Below, piece after piece: positions 1-8,608 of a stretch of DNA of 42,647 nucleotides. The stretch covers positions 1 through 42,647 of the forward strand of contig VHDE01000044.1 of the NCBI GenBank assembly GCA_016871515.1, written 5' to 3'. The translations under genes and the position numbers were made by a program. Each line of letters begins with the position of its first letter. The first letter of the stretch is position 1. Under the pieces are notes generated by a model, which did no database searches, was not told the DNA's origin, and saw only the letters and a program-made list of their open reading frames with translations. The DNA comes from Verrucomicrobiota bacterium. GTDB lineage: Bacteria; Verrucomicrobiota; Verrucomicrobiia; Limisphaerales; SIBE01.

Positions 1-232
1 CGTCCGCAAGCACCGAGCGCACCGGGTTGCCAGGGCCGCGAAATAGTCCACGGTGCTGCGGGCCGGGACGTCCCGCGCTCCGCCGCAACGGACCGCGAAC
101 CGTCCCGGTTCGCAGCGCGCCCGCAAGCACCGAGCGCACCGGGTTCCGACTGGCGGCGAAATAGCCGGTCCCGCTGCGGACGGGGACCGTCCGCGGTCCG
201 CACCGTCCCACCGGTCCGAACCTGAAAAACCG
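1..232. repeat. GC-rich REP-like repeat, left copy
   Basis: Positions 1-214 match 993-1206 in the same orientation with three mismatches by eye. Both copies end near a shared TCCGAACCTGAAAAACCG string (214-232 and 1231-1249). The block carries short palindromes, for example an 8-bp stem at 95-102/106-113 (GCGAACCG, loop TCC, CGGTTCGC). Open frames through it are shared between copies, very Arg/Pro-rich and look spurious. The block probably begins before the window. It flanks a REP-associated transposase, which is the usual setting for such repeats. Confidence 0.8.
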
Positions 233-267
233 TTGCGTAACCTCTGTAATTATCCTTTGATGCCGGT

Positions 268-963
268 ATGGAGGAATCCCGTCAGCCCAATCGGACTGGA
301 CCGCCGCACAATCCCGGAGTGCGCGAGTTGATCGAAGGAAAACGCCGGTGGTCATCGCCGCCCAAGCGCGGCCATGCGCGGCTCGGTTTTCGTGGCTGGC
401 ACGAGCGAGGCTATCTGCCCCATCGCGACAGCCCAGGCTTGACACAGTTCGTCACGTTTCATGTGGCTGATTCTTTTCCGCGCGCTTTGAGGGCCGAATG
501 GCAAGCGCTGCTTCGCGTTGAGGATAACCGCGAGCGGCGCAAACAATTGGAATGCTATCTGGACCACGGACGTGGCGCTTGTCATCTGCGCGAGCCGGAC
601 GTTGGCCAGATGGTGGATGAGGCGCTGCGTTTTTATCACGGCAAGCGGTACGCATTGCTGGCTTGGGTGGTTATGCCGAACCATGTGCATGCCTTGTTGA
701 CGATCGACGAAGTGCCGTTAGGCCAAATCATGGCCGACCTCAAGGAATACACGGCGCGGCAAGCGAATCAGCGGCTGGGCAGGCGTGGCCAATTCTGGGC
801 CAAAGATTATTTCGATACCTACATGCGCAATACCGAACACGAGCTGAAAGCCCGAAGGTATATCGAAAATAATCCGACGCGGGCATACCTGGTGCAAAAT
901 CCCAAAGAATGGCCTTGGAGCAGCGTGCGGTTCCGAAATGAAAATGGTGAGCTGCATCTGTGA
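268..963 (+). CDS. REP-associated tyrosine transposase (Y1/HUH)
   Basis: This 231-residue protein is a Y1 (IS200-like) transposase of the REP-associated (RAYT) group. These enzymes nick and join single-stranded DNA at palindromic REP sequences through a catalytic tyrosine. The HUH metal-binding motif is seen as PNHVHALL at residues 137-144 (His139, His141). The FWAKDYFDTYMR segment near 177-187 holds the candidate catalytic tyrosines, and RYIENNPTRAYLV near 197-209 is typical of the family's end. Length fits a complete enzyme. The gene is flanked on both sides by near-identical GC-rich palindromic repeats, and its TGA stop lies at the edge of the right-hand block. The start is the first ATG in a weakly conserved N-terminus, so it could be later. 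Confidence 0.88.
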   Translation: MEESRQPNRTGPPHNPGVRELIEGKRRWSSPPKRGHARLGFRGWHERGYLPHRDSPGLTQFVTFHVADSFPRALRAEWQALLRVEDNRERRKQLECYLDHGRGACHLREPDVGQMVDEALRFYHGKRYALLAWVVMPNHVHALLTIDEVPLGQIMADLKEYTARQANQRLGRRGQFWAKDYFDTYMRNTEHELKARRYIENNPTRAYLVQNPKEWPWSSVRFRNENGELHL

Positions 964-1250
964 CGGACCGCGAACCGTCCCGGTTCGCAGCGCGTCCGCA
1001 AGCACCGAGCGCACCGGGTTGCCAGGGCCGCGAAATAGTCCACGGTGCTGTGGGCCGGGACGTCCCGCGCTCCGCCGCAACGGACCGCGAACCGTCCCGG
1101 TTCGCAGCGCGCCCGCAAGCACCGAGGGCACCGGGTTCCGACTGGCGGCGAAATAGCCGGTCCCGCTGCGGACGGGGACCGTCCGCGGTCCGCACCGCCC
1201 CACCGGGATTGCCGGACGGTCGTCGGACTGATCCGAACCTGAAAAACCGG
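961..1250. repeat. GC-rich REP-like repeat, right copy
   Basis: This is the right partner of the block at 1-232; the core copy is 993-1206 at an offset of 992 bases. Two GCGAACCG-TCC-CGGTTCGC hairpins are seen, at 970-988 and 1087-1105. Compared with the left copy it has about 25 extra bases before the shared TCCGAACCTGAAAAACCG end. Same-orientation copies around a single-strand transposase could come from duplication or from REP-type dispersal. Confidence 0.8.
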
Positions 1251-1259
1251 TGGGGCGCA

Positions 1260-1696
1260 AATCGGAGTCACATCTCACAATTCAACAACTCAAGAACCTG
1301 CTTCATTCGAGCTTGCTCCGCGCGCTCTTGTTCCAATCGCCGTTCGTATGGTTTGACGTTCGTCGCCACCACTCCGTAATTTCGCAGCCCGACCGCCTGG
1401 GCCAGTTCCGCCAGTTTCATCCCGCACAGCCGCCGCCCCAAATACAGCGCCAGCTCCCGTCCACTGTCGCCATATTCGTCCCGAAGTTCAGCCCGCCATC
1501 TCCGCGAGGATCTCCAGGAAGTGCTGCCGGCCGCCGTTATCCCGGAAGATGGATTTTCGCTCATTGCCGCGCGCGGTCGTCACATGATGCCAACCGCCCG
1601 CCTTCTCGATTCGCAAAGGCCGCGCCATGGCCGCCAAAGCCTGTTTTATTCCATGCCGGCCGGTCAATTGTATAGTTGTGAGATGTGACCCCGATT
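1260..1696. mobile_element. 437-bp element with 21-bp inverted ends
   Basis: The ends at 1260-1280 and 1676-1696 are inverted copies matching at 20 of 21 positions. They read TTGTGAGATGTGAC, then C or T, then CCGATT, on the strand running into the element. Inside is a minus-strand transposase remnant whose stop codon lies in the left inverted repeat. This looks like a non-autonomous derivative of a RAYT/IS200-like element. Whether it still moves cannot be seen from one copy. Confidence 0.7.
1268..1628 (-). pseudogene. Internally deleted REP/Y1 transposase
   Basis: Read on the minus strand, a family-typical N-terminus starts at 1628 (MARPLRIEK, then HHVTTARGNERKSIFRD) and stops at about 1488. 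A second frame, about 1500 down to 1268, encodes the family's C-terminal helix-turn-helix tail (GRELALYLGRRLCGMKLAEL, then AVGLRNYGVV). Complete members run to roughly 300 residues. Here the middle is gone, including the HUH motif, and the two ends are in different frames. It is therefore a deletion plus frameshift remnant and cannot make an active transposase. Confidence 0.75.
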
Positions 1697-1863
1697 CCAA
1701 CGCAACCTCCGGAGTCCCAACGAAACTACCTGATCGCGGCAGCGGCCATTGTCACATTGTTTCTCGAAATGGATTTCTTGCTCGGCATTTGCTAGGATCG
1801 CCAGCGCTGACGAAAACGGCACTTATTGTCAAACCTTAAAACACGTCAGCCCATTTCAAGCCC

Positions 1864-2760
1864 ATGAAACAACACGTCGCCCTCCTGTTGCTCGGCCTGC
1901 CCATTCTCGCGCAGGTAAACGCCCAACCCGCTGCTTCCGCGCCAGCCAAACTTATCGTGCAGCGCGATATTCCTTACGCCGAACGTGCCGATCCGCGACA
2001 GAAGATGGACATCTACGCGCCGGAGGGCGCCAAGAACCTGCCCGTGGTCTTCTGGATTCATGGCGGAGGCTGGCAGGCCGGTGACAAGACCAACGTCATG
2101 ATCAAACCGCAGGCATTCGCGGACAAGCGTTTTGTCTTCGTCTCCACCGGTTACCGCCTCCTCACCAACGTGGACATGCGCGCAATCTTTCTCGACGTCG
2201 CCAAATCGGTCCGCTGGGTGCACGATCATATTGCGGATTACGGCGGTGATCCAAAGCGGATGTTCGTCATGGGCCATTCGGCCGGGGCGCAACTCGCCGC
2301 GTTGATCTGCAGCGATGATCGTTATCTGAAAGCGGAAGGACTTTCGCTCGACATTATCAAAGGCTGTGTCCCCGTGGACGGCGACACCTACGACGTCCCG
2401 GCGATCATTTGGACGGTCGAGACGCGGCTGTGCGTGCATGAAATGCCGATGCCAAAGTTTGGGCACCGCGTGAAGTTCGGCAACGATCCGGCAAAGCATC
2501 GTGATTATTCTGCCGTCAGCCATGTGGCCAAGGGCAAAGGCATCCCGCCGTTTCTAATCCTGCCTGTTGCCGATCACCCGGATGTCTCCGCCCAAGCGCA
2601 GCGTCTCGGCGCCGTTTTGAAAGAAGCGGGCGTTCCCAACAAGGTCTTCGGCGCCAAAGAAACCAACCACAACAAGCTCAACGACAACCTCGGTTTGCCA
2701 GATGATCCAGCGACAAAAGCCTTGTTCGAGTTTGTTGGTGAGTCATTGACGGGGCCGTAG
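1864..2760 (+). CDS. Secreted alpha/beta-hydrolase (esterase)
   Basis: This is a 298-residue carboxylesterase/acetylesterase-like alpha/beta-hydrolase, probably exported and acting on small esters or acetylated sugars. A signal peptide covers about residues 1-20 (hydrophobic core, then VNA before QPAAS). The oxyanion-hole motif HGGGW is at 66-70 and the nucleophile elbow GHSAG at 137-141, with Ser139. The likely acid is Asp237 and the likely base His269 (ETNHN). All triad members are present, so it should be active. The natural substrate cannot be read from the sequence. It stands alone, with a palindromic element covering its stop codon. Confidence 0.85.
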   Translation: MKQHVALLLLGLPILAQVNAQPAASAPAKLIVQRDIPYAERADPRQKMDIYAPEGAKNLPVVFWIHGGGWQAGDKTNVMIKPQAFADKRFVFVSTGYRLLTNVDMRAIFLDVAKSVRWVHDHIADYGGDPKRMFVMGHSAGAQLAALICSDDRYLKAEGLSLDIIKGCVPVDGDTYDVPAIIWTVETRLCVHEMPMPKFGHRVKFGNDPAKHRDYSAVSHVAKGKGIPPFLILPVADHPDVSAQAQRLGAVLKEAGVPNKVFGAKETNHNKLNDNLGLPDDPATKALFEFVGESLTGP

Positions 2761-2830
2761 GATAGGCGTCCCGCCCGTCCAGCATTTGCGTGCGCCAAGA
2801 CAAGACAGGCGAGACGCGCTGTCCTACCGG
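2755..2830. repeat. Palindromic intergenic element, possible terminator
   Basis: An imperfect inverted repeat of about 25 nt per arm (2755-2779 and 2804-2830) starts with GTAGGA and ends with TCCTAC. The TAG stop of the esterase lies in the left arm. There is no T-run, so this is more likely a dispersed palindromic repeat that may also stabilise the 3' end than a classical terminator. The rest of the gap to 3113 holds no gene I can support; 2909-2931 has a low-complexity CTCTGCGTCTTTGCG-type string seen in many bacterial intergenic repeats. Confidence 0.5.
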
Positions 2831-3113
2831 GTTCACAGTGACGATGCCACCGCCCGCCCGCCACTCTTGAGCAGAGCGCCAATCGGTTGGTCGGCGTCAA
2901 GGCGCCTTTGCCTCTCTGCGTCTTTGCGTTAACCGGCCGTTTCCAGATTTCAACGAGTCTGCAAAGCTCGCCTGGCGGGACCGATGAAATCTACTCCAGG
3001 AAAGGGCCGGAGATCGTGCCTTTGATTCGAATGAGCACCGGTTCGCGCGCGCTTATTGAATTTGGGTGTCAAACTATGATCAGGATTTCCCGGCTTTCGT
3101 GACCGGCAGCATC

Positions 3114-4097
3114 CTAAGCAACGCGCTTGAGAAAGCCATTCGTACACCACGTGAAGTTGTAGCCAAAGTAATCGCAGTAATCAGAATCAATTTCATACGC
3201 TCCGCGGTGACGGCCCAAAAATTCTTTCAATGCTAGATGGGGCCCGCTGCTGGATGCCATGTTCTGGCTCGTGTCGGAAATAATTCCATCCTCGATCACC
3301 ATATACTCTCCGACTTCCATAAAAGGATGAAAGAATTCGAGGATATGAAAACTGGTTTCATAAGCGTGATCGGCGTCATCGATGACAAGGCACGGCCGGG
3401 CGAGTTCCGCCAGAAACTCTTTGGAAAAAACCGAAGCCAGCGCGCGACCATCGCCTTCGAGAAACGTGACTCGTGTGTGCCCAACCGAAGTCACTTTGAT
3501 GATGTCGAGGGAATAAACGCGCCCGTCGATCCCGAAATTATTCAAGAGATCAGCCAGCCAAACCGCGCTCCCGCCCGCGTTCGAACCAATTTCAATGATG
3601 GACCGCGGTTTGAGATTCCAGAGCAATAAGGGATAAAGCGCCACGTCGAACGGATTTTTTACCATTGGAATTCCCCGATACGAATAACCGCCGATAGCGT
3701 TCTGAATCTTCAACAGGCTGTCGCGAGCCAGCCCCGTATTCCAAGGTCGTTGCTCCGTCGGCAGGGTTGTCCGTGACTTATTGGCAAGTCTCCCGACGCA
3801 CGGCGCAAGCTCCGCCGCGAGCATTTGCGCTTCCTTGTGATCCGGCGAAAGGCGCAGCTCAGCTTGAGCAGCTTCAAGCGCATCTCGCGGCCGATCCACG
3901 CCTTTTAAGCAGACAGCTCGCAAGTAATGCATTCCAGGAATCCCAGGAAGATGGGCGGCCGCACTTTCCGCAAGACGCAAAGCTTCGAAAGAACGGCCTT
4001 CCGCCAGCAACCTTTCAGCTTGTTGCAGGTGTCTTAGCGCGTCATCAAGTTCGTTTGGAGTGAGCGGCAGGTTCGCGTCAGGCAACGATTCGGACAT
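3114..4097 (-). CDS. TPR-like + CmcI-type SAM methyltransferase
   Basis: This 327-residue protein has an N-terminal helical, tetratricopeptide-like part (about 15-95) and a C-terminal class I methyltransferase-type domain. The second part resembles the CmcI / cephalosporin hydroxylase / rhamnosyl O-methyltransferase family. Seen are IIEIGSNAGGSA (167-178, SAM loop), SLD (196-198), VIDDADH (238-244) and VIEDG (267-271). Family members methylate sugar or natural-product hydroxyls, and some bind a metal through the acidic residues. It diverges from the glycosyltransferase-methyltransferase fusion at 4482, so a shared role in surface glycan decoration is likely but inferred. Confidence 0.75.
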   Translation of the reverse strand: MSESLPDANLPLTPNELDDALRHLQQAERLLAEGRSFEALRLAESAAAHLPGIPGMHYLRAVCLKGVDRPRDALEAAQAELRLSPDHKEAQMLAAELAPCVGRLANKSRTTLPTEQRPWNTGLARDSLLKIQNAIGGYSYRGIPMVKNPFDVALYPLLLWNLKPRSIIEIGSNAGGSAVWLADLLNNFGIDGRVYSLDIIKVTSVGHTRVTFLEGDGRALASVFSKEFLAELARPCLVIDDADHAYETSFHILEFFHPFMEVGEYMVIEDGIISDTSQNMASSSGPHLALKEFLGRHRGAYEIDSDYCDYFGYNFTWCTNGFLKRVA

Positions 4098-4481
4098 ATA
4101 CGGGTTTCGCTCAGACTATAATAAATCGAGATCTACGACATTGGTACATTCCGCCTTTAGATTGAACAAGGCAGTTTTAAGGTAGGCGAACCGGCGGGTT
4201 TGCTGGAAACGCGGCAGCGTTCCCTACCTTTCCGGAATCTATTTCGAGAAACGCTATATATTGCGCAGCGCAAAAGCAAAACCCAACTGCTAAGCGGAGA
4301 CCCGGAACACCTTGAACAGCGATTTTCGCCGCGGCGGAGAAACCTGCGCGACGCGCGTCACACAGAGAGAGCAGGAACACATACCGGCCGGGTCGATCTG
4401 AATCATTTACCCAAAACGACGATCCCCAATACGTTCTAAGATTGCTCTTTTTGGCTCAGTCCATAGAGTCTGCTCGACAGT
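4098..4481. other. Intergenic gap with a palindromic repeat
   Basis: This 384-bp gap separates divergent genes, so both promoters should lie here, but no convincing -35/-10 pair was picked out. An inverted repeat has perfect 8-bp ends AAGGTAGG (near 4180) and CCTACCTT (near 4224). GC-rich half-sites lie between them. No gene is supported. Confidence 0.45.
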
Positions 4482-6929
4482 ATGGAACCGTCTCGCACGC
4501 CGGTCATATGGCTGGCATATGTTTCTTATCCCGTAACTACAGCCGCATATTTTGAACGCGCCTTGCGCCGAAGCTGCCGCGTCATTACGTGCGGGCCGAA
4601 AATTGGACCAGAGATTATTCAGCAATGGCAGTTGCAAAACATGAAACTGCCGGTGTTGGACCACGACCTGCCGCTTCCTGCGCGACCCAACATGCGCGAG
4701 GTGACGGCGGCCGTCCGCGAGAAATTTCTGGCGCCCGATCTTTATCTTTGGATTGAATCTGTGCACGGGTATTACCCTGCCGATTTGGACGGGTTGTCGT
4801 GTCCGAAGGCTTGCTACATGATCGACAGCCATTTGAATCTTCAGTGGCACGTGGAATGGGCCAAGCATTTCGACTTTGTTTTTGTGGCCCAGCGCGAGTA
4901 TCTGCCTGAATTCCGGCGCCATGGTTCTCGCAACGTCTTTTGGCTGCCCTTGGCCGGCGATCCTGAGATTCATTCGCGCAAGACCACTGAAAAGAAGTAC
5001 GACATCGGTTTCGCCGGCGGCATTTTCGCGGAGAGCCGCCGAGCGGCCTTGTTGGAACGCCTCGGAAACAAGGCATTTCTTCTCAAGGCGGAACGCTGTT
5101 TCTGGGATGACATGGCTTTGCTCTTTTCGCAGTCGCGGATGGTCTTCAACAACGCGGTTCGAAATGATCTGAACATGCGGGTTTTCGAAGCGATGTCCAC
5201 CGGCACTTTTCTGTTAACCGATTTGCCGGCCAACAGCGGTCAAGATGAACTCTTTGTCGACGGCGAAGACCTGGGGATATACGAGGACAAAAACCTGCTG
5301 GAACGGGCGCGTTATTATCTGATCCGCGAGGAAGAGCGCGAACAGATCGCCCAACGCGCTCAAACCATGGTCCATCAGGCCCACACCTATGCCCATCGCT
5401 GCGCTGAATTGATGAAGGTCTGTCTTGCCGGTCAGCCATCGACACCGAGCGCGGGCGAATGGCGGGAACGGTCGCTGGCGGGGTTGGGGCCTGCTTCCAA
5501 ATGGCGACCCAAACCGCCAAAGCCGCCCGAAGGCCGGTCCTTTATCATTCCAGTGGTCGACGCGTCGGAGGAGGGACGCCGCGAACTGGGATCGCTCCTC
5601 GATGATCTGAAGTCGATCTCTGGCGAGGTTATCGTCATTTTCAATTCTCCCGAAGCCGCCGCCGCTTTCAAAGATGACCCGCGCATCCATTTGTCAGCGA
5701 GCCTGAACGTTAATGTGGGCGTGTCGCGAGCGTGGAATCTTGGGGTTCATCTGGCCACGCAACCCACGCTTTTCATCTTGAACGCTGATCTGCGGATTGA
5801 TTTGGCATCAATCGAAGCGCTGCATGGCGCGCTCTGGGAATTGCCGGGCGCCGCCGTCGTGGGGCCTGAGGGCTCATTTTTCGGGTTCTATACTTACGAA
5901 GATATCCTTTGGTTTCATAAAGCGTCTGGCATCAAAACGCCACAACTTGTCGATGCGGTCTCGGGATTCTTCTTTGCCACGAAGCGGGATTTGTTCGCGC
6001 GCAAAATTCTGCAGTTCGAAGAAGAGTACACGCCCTGTTTTACGGAAGAGTGGGATCTGGGACTGCAAGCGCGCCAGGCTGGCTATCGTTGTTATATCAT
6101 TCCGCTTAAAGGCTACAGCCACGAATGGGGCGTTTCCGCGAAGCCAGACAAGGTTATCCGCTACTATGACAAGCAGGCTTCGGTTCGAGAAATCCTGGCG
6201 CGTAATCGAATACATTTTTGGCGCAAATGGCTGAGCACAGCCGGCGTATTGGCGCTCCCGCCGCGCGAACCAAATGGGCCTGTGGAACGTCCTGGTTCTG
6301 GTGCTGCATTGTTACAGAGCCACGTTGTTGAACTCACCCGGAAGGGAGAAAACGCGCAACCTCCGGTTGAGATCCGCACTATCGAGCATCGAGATTTGTT
6401 TCCTCAAATCCTCAATTTCCTGGGTTTGACCGGTGCTGGAGCTGAAGTTGGCGTCCAAACCGGCCTCTATTCTGAGACTCTGCTTAAGCATTGGCATGGA
6501 AAGAGACTTTATTCAATTGATCCCTGGCGGGAGTGGGACCGTACAACCTATCGAGACCCATCCAACGTTGCGCAGGCAAAACAGGAGGAGTTGTTCCTGG
6601 AGACGAGACAGCGACTCACGCCTTTCCAAGAGCGCTCAGTAATTGTCCGCAAAACATCTGCCGAAGCGGCGCAGGATTTTCCGGATCGTTCCCTGGATTT
6701 TGTCTATCTGGATGCGCAGCATCAGTACGAAGCCATCCGGGAAGACATTGCGTTATGGCGCCCGAAAGTGAAGTCAGGCGGAATACTGGCAGGTCATGAT
6801 TTCACAGAAGAACCGGATGAGAGAATCTGCGGAGTCAAAAGGGCCGTCGTTGAATTTGTCTGCGAACATCGTCTGCGAGAGCTGATCATTACCTCTCGGG
6901 GATGTTCGTGGTTCGTGCGGATTCCCTGA
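4482..6929 (+). CDS. Three-domain GT-B / GT-A / methyltransferase fusion
   Basis: This 815-residue protein appears to join three enzymes. Residues about 1-330 resemble CgeB-type GT-B glycosyltransferases, with the donor-side region FEAMSTGTFLLTD near 235-247. Residues about 350-605 form a GT2-like GT-A domain, starting SFIIPVVD near 352, with ILNADLRID near 432. Residues about 635-815 are a class I methyltransferase with EVGVQTGLYSETLL near 653 and VYLDAQHQYEA near 739. The likely role is stepwise sugar transfer plus methylation on a surface glycan or glycoprotein. No signal peptide or membrane segment is seen, so it should be cytosolic. ATG 4482 is the first start in frame. Domain borders are estimates. 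Confidence 0.8.
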   Translation: MEPSRTPVIWLAYVSYPVTTAAYFERALRRSCRVITCGPKIGPEIIQQWQLQNMKLPVLDHDLPLPARPNMREVTAAVREKFLAPDLYLWIESVHGYYPADLDGLSCPKACYMIDSHLNLQWHVEWAKHFDFVFVAQREYLPEFRRHGSRNVFWLPLAGDPEIHSRKTTEKKYDIGFAGGIFAESRRAALLERLGNKAFLLKAERCFWDDMALLFSQSRMVFNNAVRNDLNMRVFEAMSTGTFLLTDLPANSGQDELFVDGEDLGIYEDKNLLERARYYLIREEEREQIAQRAQTMVHQAHTYAHRCAELMKVCLAGQPSTPSAGEWRERSLAGLGPASKWRPKPPKPPEGRSFIIPVVDASEEGRRELGSLLDDLKSISGEVIVIFNSPEAAAAFKDDPRIHLSASLNVNVGVSRAWNLGVHLATQPTLFILNADLRIDLASIEALHGALWELPGAAVVGPEGSFFGFYTYEDILWFHKASGIKTPQLVDAVSGFFFATKRDLFARKILQFEEEYTPCFTEEWDLGLQARQAGYRCYIIPLKGYSHEWGVSAKPDKVIRYYDKQASVREILARNRIHFWRKWLSTAGVLALPPREPNGPVERPGSGAALLQSHVVELTRKGENAQPPVEIRTIEHRDLFPQILNFLGLTGAGAEVGVQTGLYSETLLKHWHGKRLYSIDPWREWDRTTYRDPSNVAQAKQEELFLETRQRLTPFQERSVIVRKTSAEAAQDFPDRSLDFVYLDAQHQYEAIREDIALWRPKVKSGGILAGHDFTEEPDERICGVKRAVVEFVCEHRLRELIITSRGCSWFVRIP

Positions 6930-6959
6930 TGCGCAACGCAGCAGCAGCTCAAACGAATG

Positions 6960-7233
6960 CCGGATTTTCAGGCGCGATGAAATCCAAACGCGAGGAGACA
7001 CCCGACGCCGATGAACAGAGGGCATCCGCGACTTTTACCGAGGGCAAATTATGGATTACAATATCCCGCGCTACGTGAAATTCGCGTCCGAGTTTCCAAC
7101 GACTGTGACTGGAAACGTTCAAAAGTTTCGGATGCGCGAAATCAGCGCGGAAGAGCTCCAACGGTCGCGAACCATTGCCAATCCAAGCACGGGACACTCG
7201 GAGGATCGCAACGTTCACGCTGCCGAAGTGTAA
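6960..7233 (+). pseudogene. C-terminal remnant of an acyl-CoA synthetase
   Basis: Residues read from about 7018 (GIRDFYRGQIMDYNIPRY, VKFASEFPTTVTGNVQKFRM, REISAEEL) match the C-terminal lid domain of AMP-binding acyl-CoA synthetases. There the usual wording is YKIPRYVKF...FPMTVTGKIQKFKMRE. The preceding part, KSKREETPDADE near 6979-7014, sits in another frame, so a frameshift is present. The catalytic lysine normally found in TGKIQK is Asn here (TGNVQK). Nothing of the large N-terminal AMP-binding domain remains. The piece sits just beyond the 3' end of the BMC operon, on the opposite strand. Confidence 0.65.
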
Positions 7234-7306
7234 GAAGTCCCTGAGCGCTCGATGGCGCGGCCGCGTCTGAAGCATAAATGCCGCGGTTCGGCGAAAACGC
7301 ATGGCT

Positions 7307-8608
7307 TCAACCGAACTTTCGCGTCAGCCGATCCTGGTGATAAGCCCTTCGCTGGACCGCGTTCATTTTTTCGAAGTCCGGCGCGCCATTTGACAGTACT
7401 GGCCAGCCATGGGAATTCGCGCTTTCGTTCGCAGCAGCGCCCAAAGTGATGCGGTCACTTTGCTCATGCGGCGCAGCGGCGTCTCGTTTAGCGAGCGGAT
7501 TTCCTTGCACCGCGACCGTCGATCGTCTCGTCGCACTCCCATCGTAGCTCATCGATTGATCGGTGAGTTGAATATCCTGATCGAGCGGACGGGTGGGCTG
7601 AATGCCGTTGGCTTGGAGCACGCCGTGATACGCGCGAACGGCTTCCTCCGGTGAAATGCGTCCATCGGTGATGAGGCGGAGCATTTCCACGAAGGCCAAT
7701 TGATGCTCGGCATTGTTGATCTTGCGACCGAACAGCGCGACGCGAGCGCCGTATTTCTGCGCGTCGTGAATGAGCTTGAAAGCATCGTAAGTTGTCCCAG
7801 CGCTTCCGCCGAGAATACCGACCACGAGGTTCGGATCGTATTGCGCCAATTCCTCCATGGCTTTCGGGCCATGATAGACGATTTTCAGGAACAAGGGACG
7901 GCCTGCTCCCGTGACGCCAGAGAGGCTGCGAATGATTTGGTCGTTGATGAACGCACCGAGTTTGTCCGGCGCGATGCCGCTGTTGACATTGGGATCGAAG
8001 ACTTCGAGGAAGTAGCGAAACCTTTTCCGTTCCGCTTCTTCGCGAAATTCTTTAAACCATTGCAGCGTTTGGCGGTCGTGTTCGAGATGGTTGACGAAGG
8101 TGCACGAATAAAGACCGAGGTTGGCGCCTGGGAAATCGCCGGTACTGCGGTCGCACTCAATCTGACCGCATTGAATATGATCGATGGTAGCGGTGCGAAA
8201 TGGTTGAGCTGGTTCGCGCGTGTAGCAACCCTCGCGGATCGCCCAAACGTCCGTGGTATCGTTGGCGCGCGCGGCGGGAGTCACCCGGGAATTGCGGAAA
8301 AGCCCCTCCTTGATGCTGAGTTGCTCGTTCACGTAGGCAGACATCAGCATGATGTCGATCAAGCCTTGGTGAACAACCTCTCGGATAATGTCGAGAAACT
8401 CCGGCAAATTCCGGCAACCAAATTCTTCGCGCGACCAAACCTCGGGAGAAAAGCGCGCTGGTCGTTCGCCGTTCGCCGAAAGATACGAGCGCGGTCCCGG
8501 GGCGCGCACACCGAAAGCCATGTCCGCATCCTTCGCGTCGGCCAGGATAAAGGCGCGCGAGGAAGGATTCGCTTTGATCTCGGCAAGTTTCTGATCGAGA
8601 GACTTCAT
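7307..8608 (-). CDS. TIM-barrel, class I aldolase-like protein of BMC operon
   Basis: This is a 433-residue protein whose exact reaction I do not recognise. The core (about 15-345) reads like a DeoC/FbaB/LacD-type TIM barrel. It shows ADAKDADMAFG (23-33), LFLKIVYHG (239-247) with Lys242 where class I aldolases carry the Schiff-base lysine, GGSAGTTYDAF (267-277) as a phosphate-binding loop, and GARVALFGRKIN (287-298). The tail after about 350 is poorly conserved-looking and polar. It is the last gene of the BMC operon, and its ATG overlaps the stop of the truncated GxxExxY gene (ATGA). No clear encapsulation helix is seen. A sugar-phosphate aldolase role is inferred from fold and context. Confidence 0.65.
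   Translation of the reverse strand: MKSLDQKLAEIKANPSSRAFILADAKDADMAFGVRAPGPRSYLSANGERPARFSPEVWSREEFGCRNLPEFLDIIREVVHQGLIDIMLMSAYVNEQLSIKEGLFRNSRVTPAARANDTTDVWAIREGCYTREPAQPFRTATIDHIQCGQIECDRSTGDFPGANLGLYSCTFVNHLEHDRQTLQWFKEFREEAERKRFRYFLEVFDPNVNSGIAPDKLGAFINDQIIRSLSGVTGAGRPLFLKIVYHGPKAMEELAQYDPNLVVGILGGSAGTTYDAFKLIHDAQKYGARVALFGRKINNAEHQLAFVEMLRLITDGRISPEEAVRAYHGVLQANGIQPTRPLDQDIQLTDQSMSYDGSATRRSTVAVQGNPLAKRDAAAPHEQSDRITLGAAANESANSHGWPVLSNGAPDFEKMNAVQRRAYHQDRLTRKFG

Noticed and set aside
53-331. Arg/Pro-rich open frame, repeated at 1045-1242
   Set aside because: It is read from the duplicated GC-rich repeat block and has no protein-like composition; identical wording in both copies is due to the DNA repeat.
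1701-1863. Hydrophobic short frame from GTG at about 1687 (TPIPTQPPES, then AAAAIVTLFLEMD)
   Set aside because: Only about 37 codons, overlapping the end of the inverted-repeat element and without a ribosome site; too little to call a gene.
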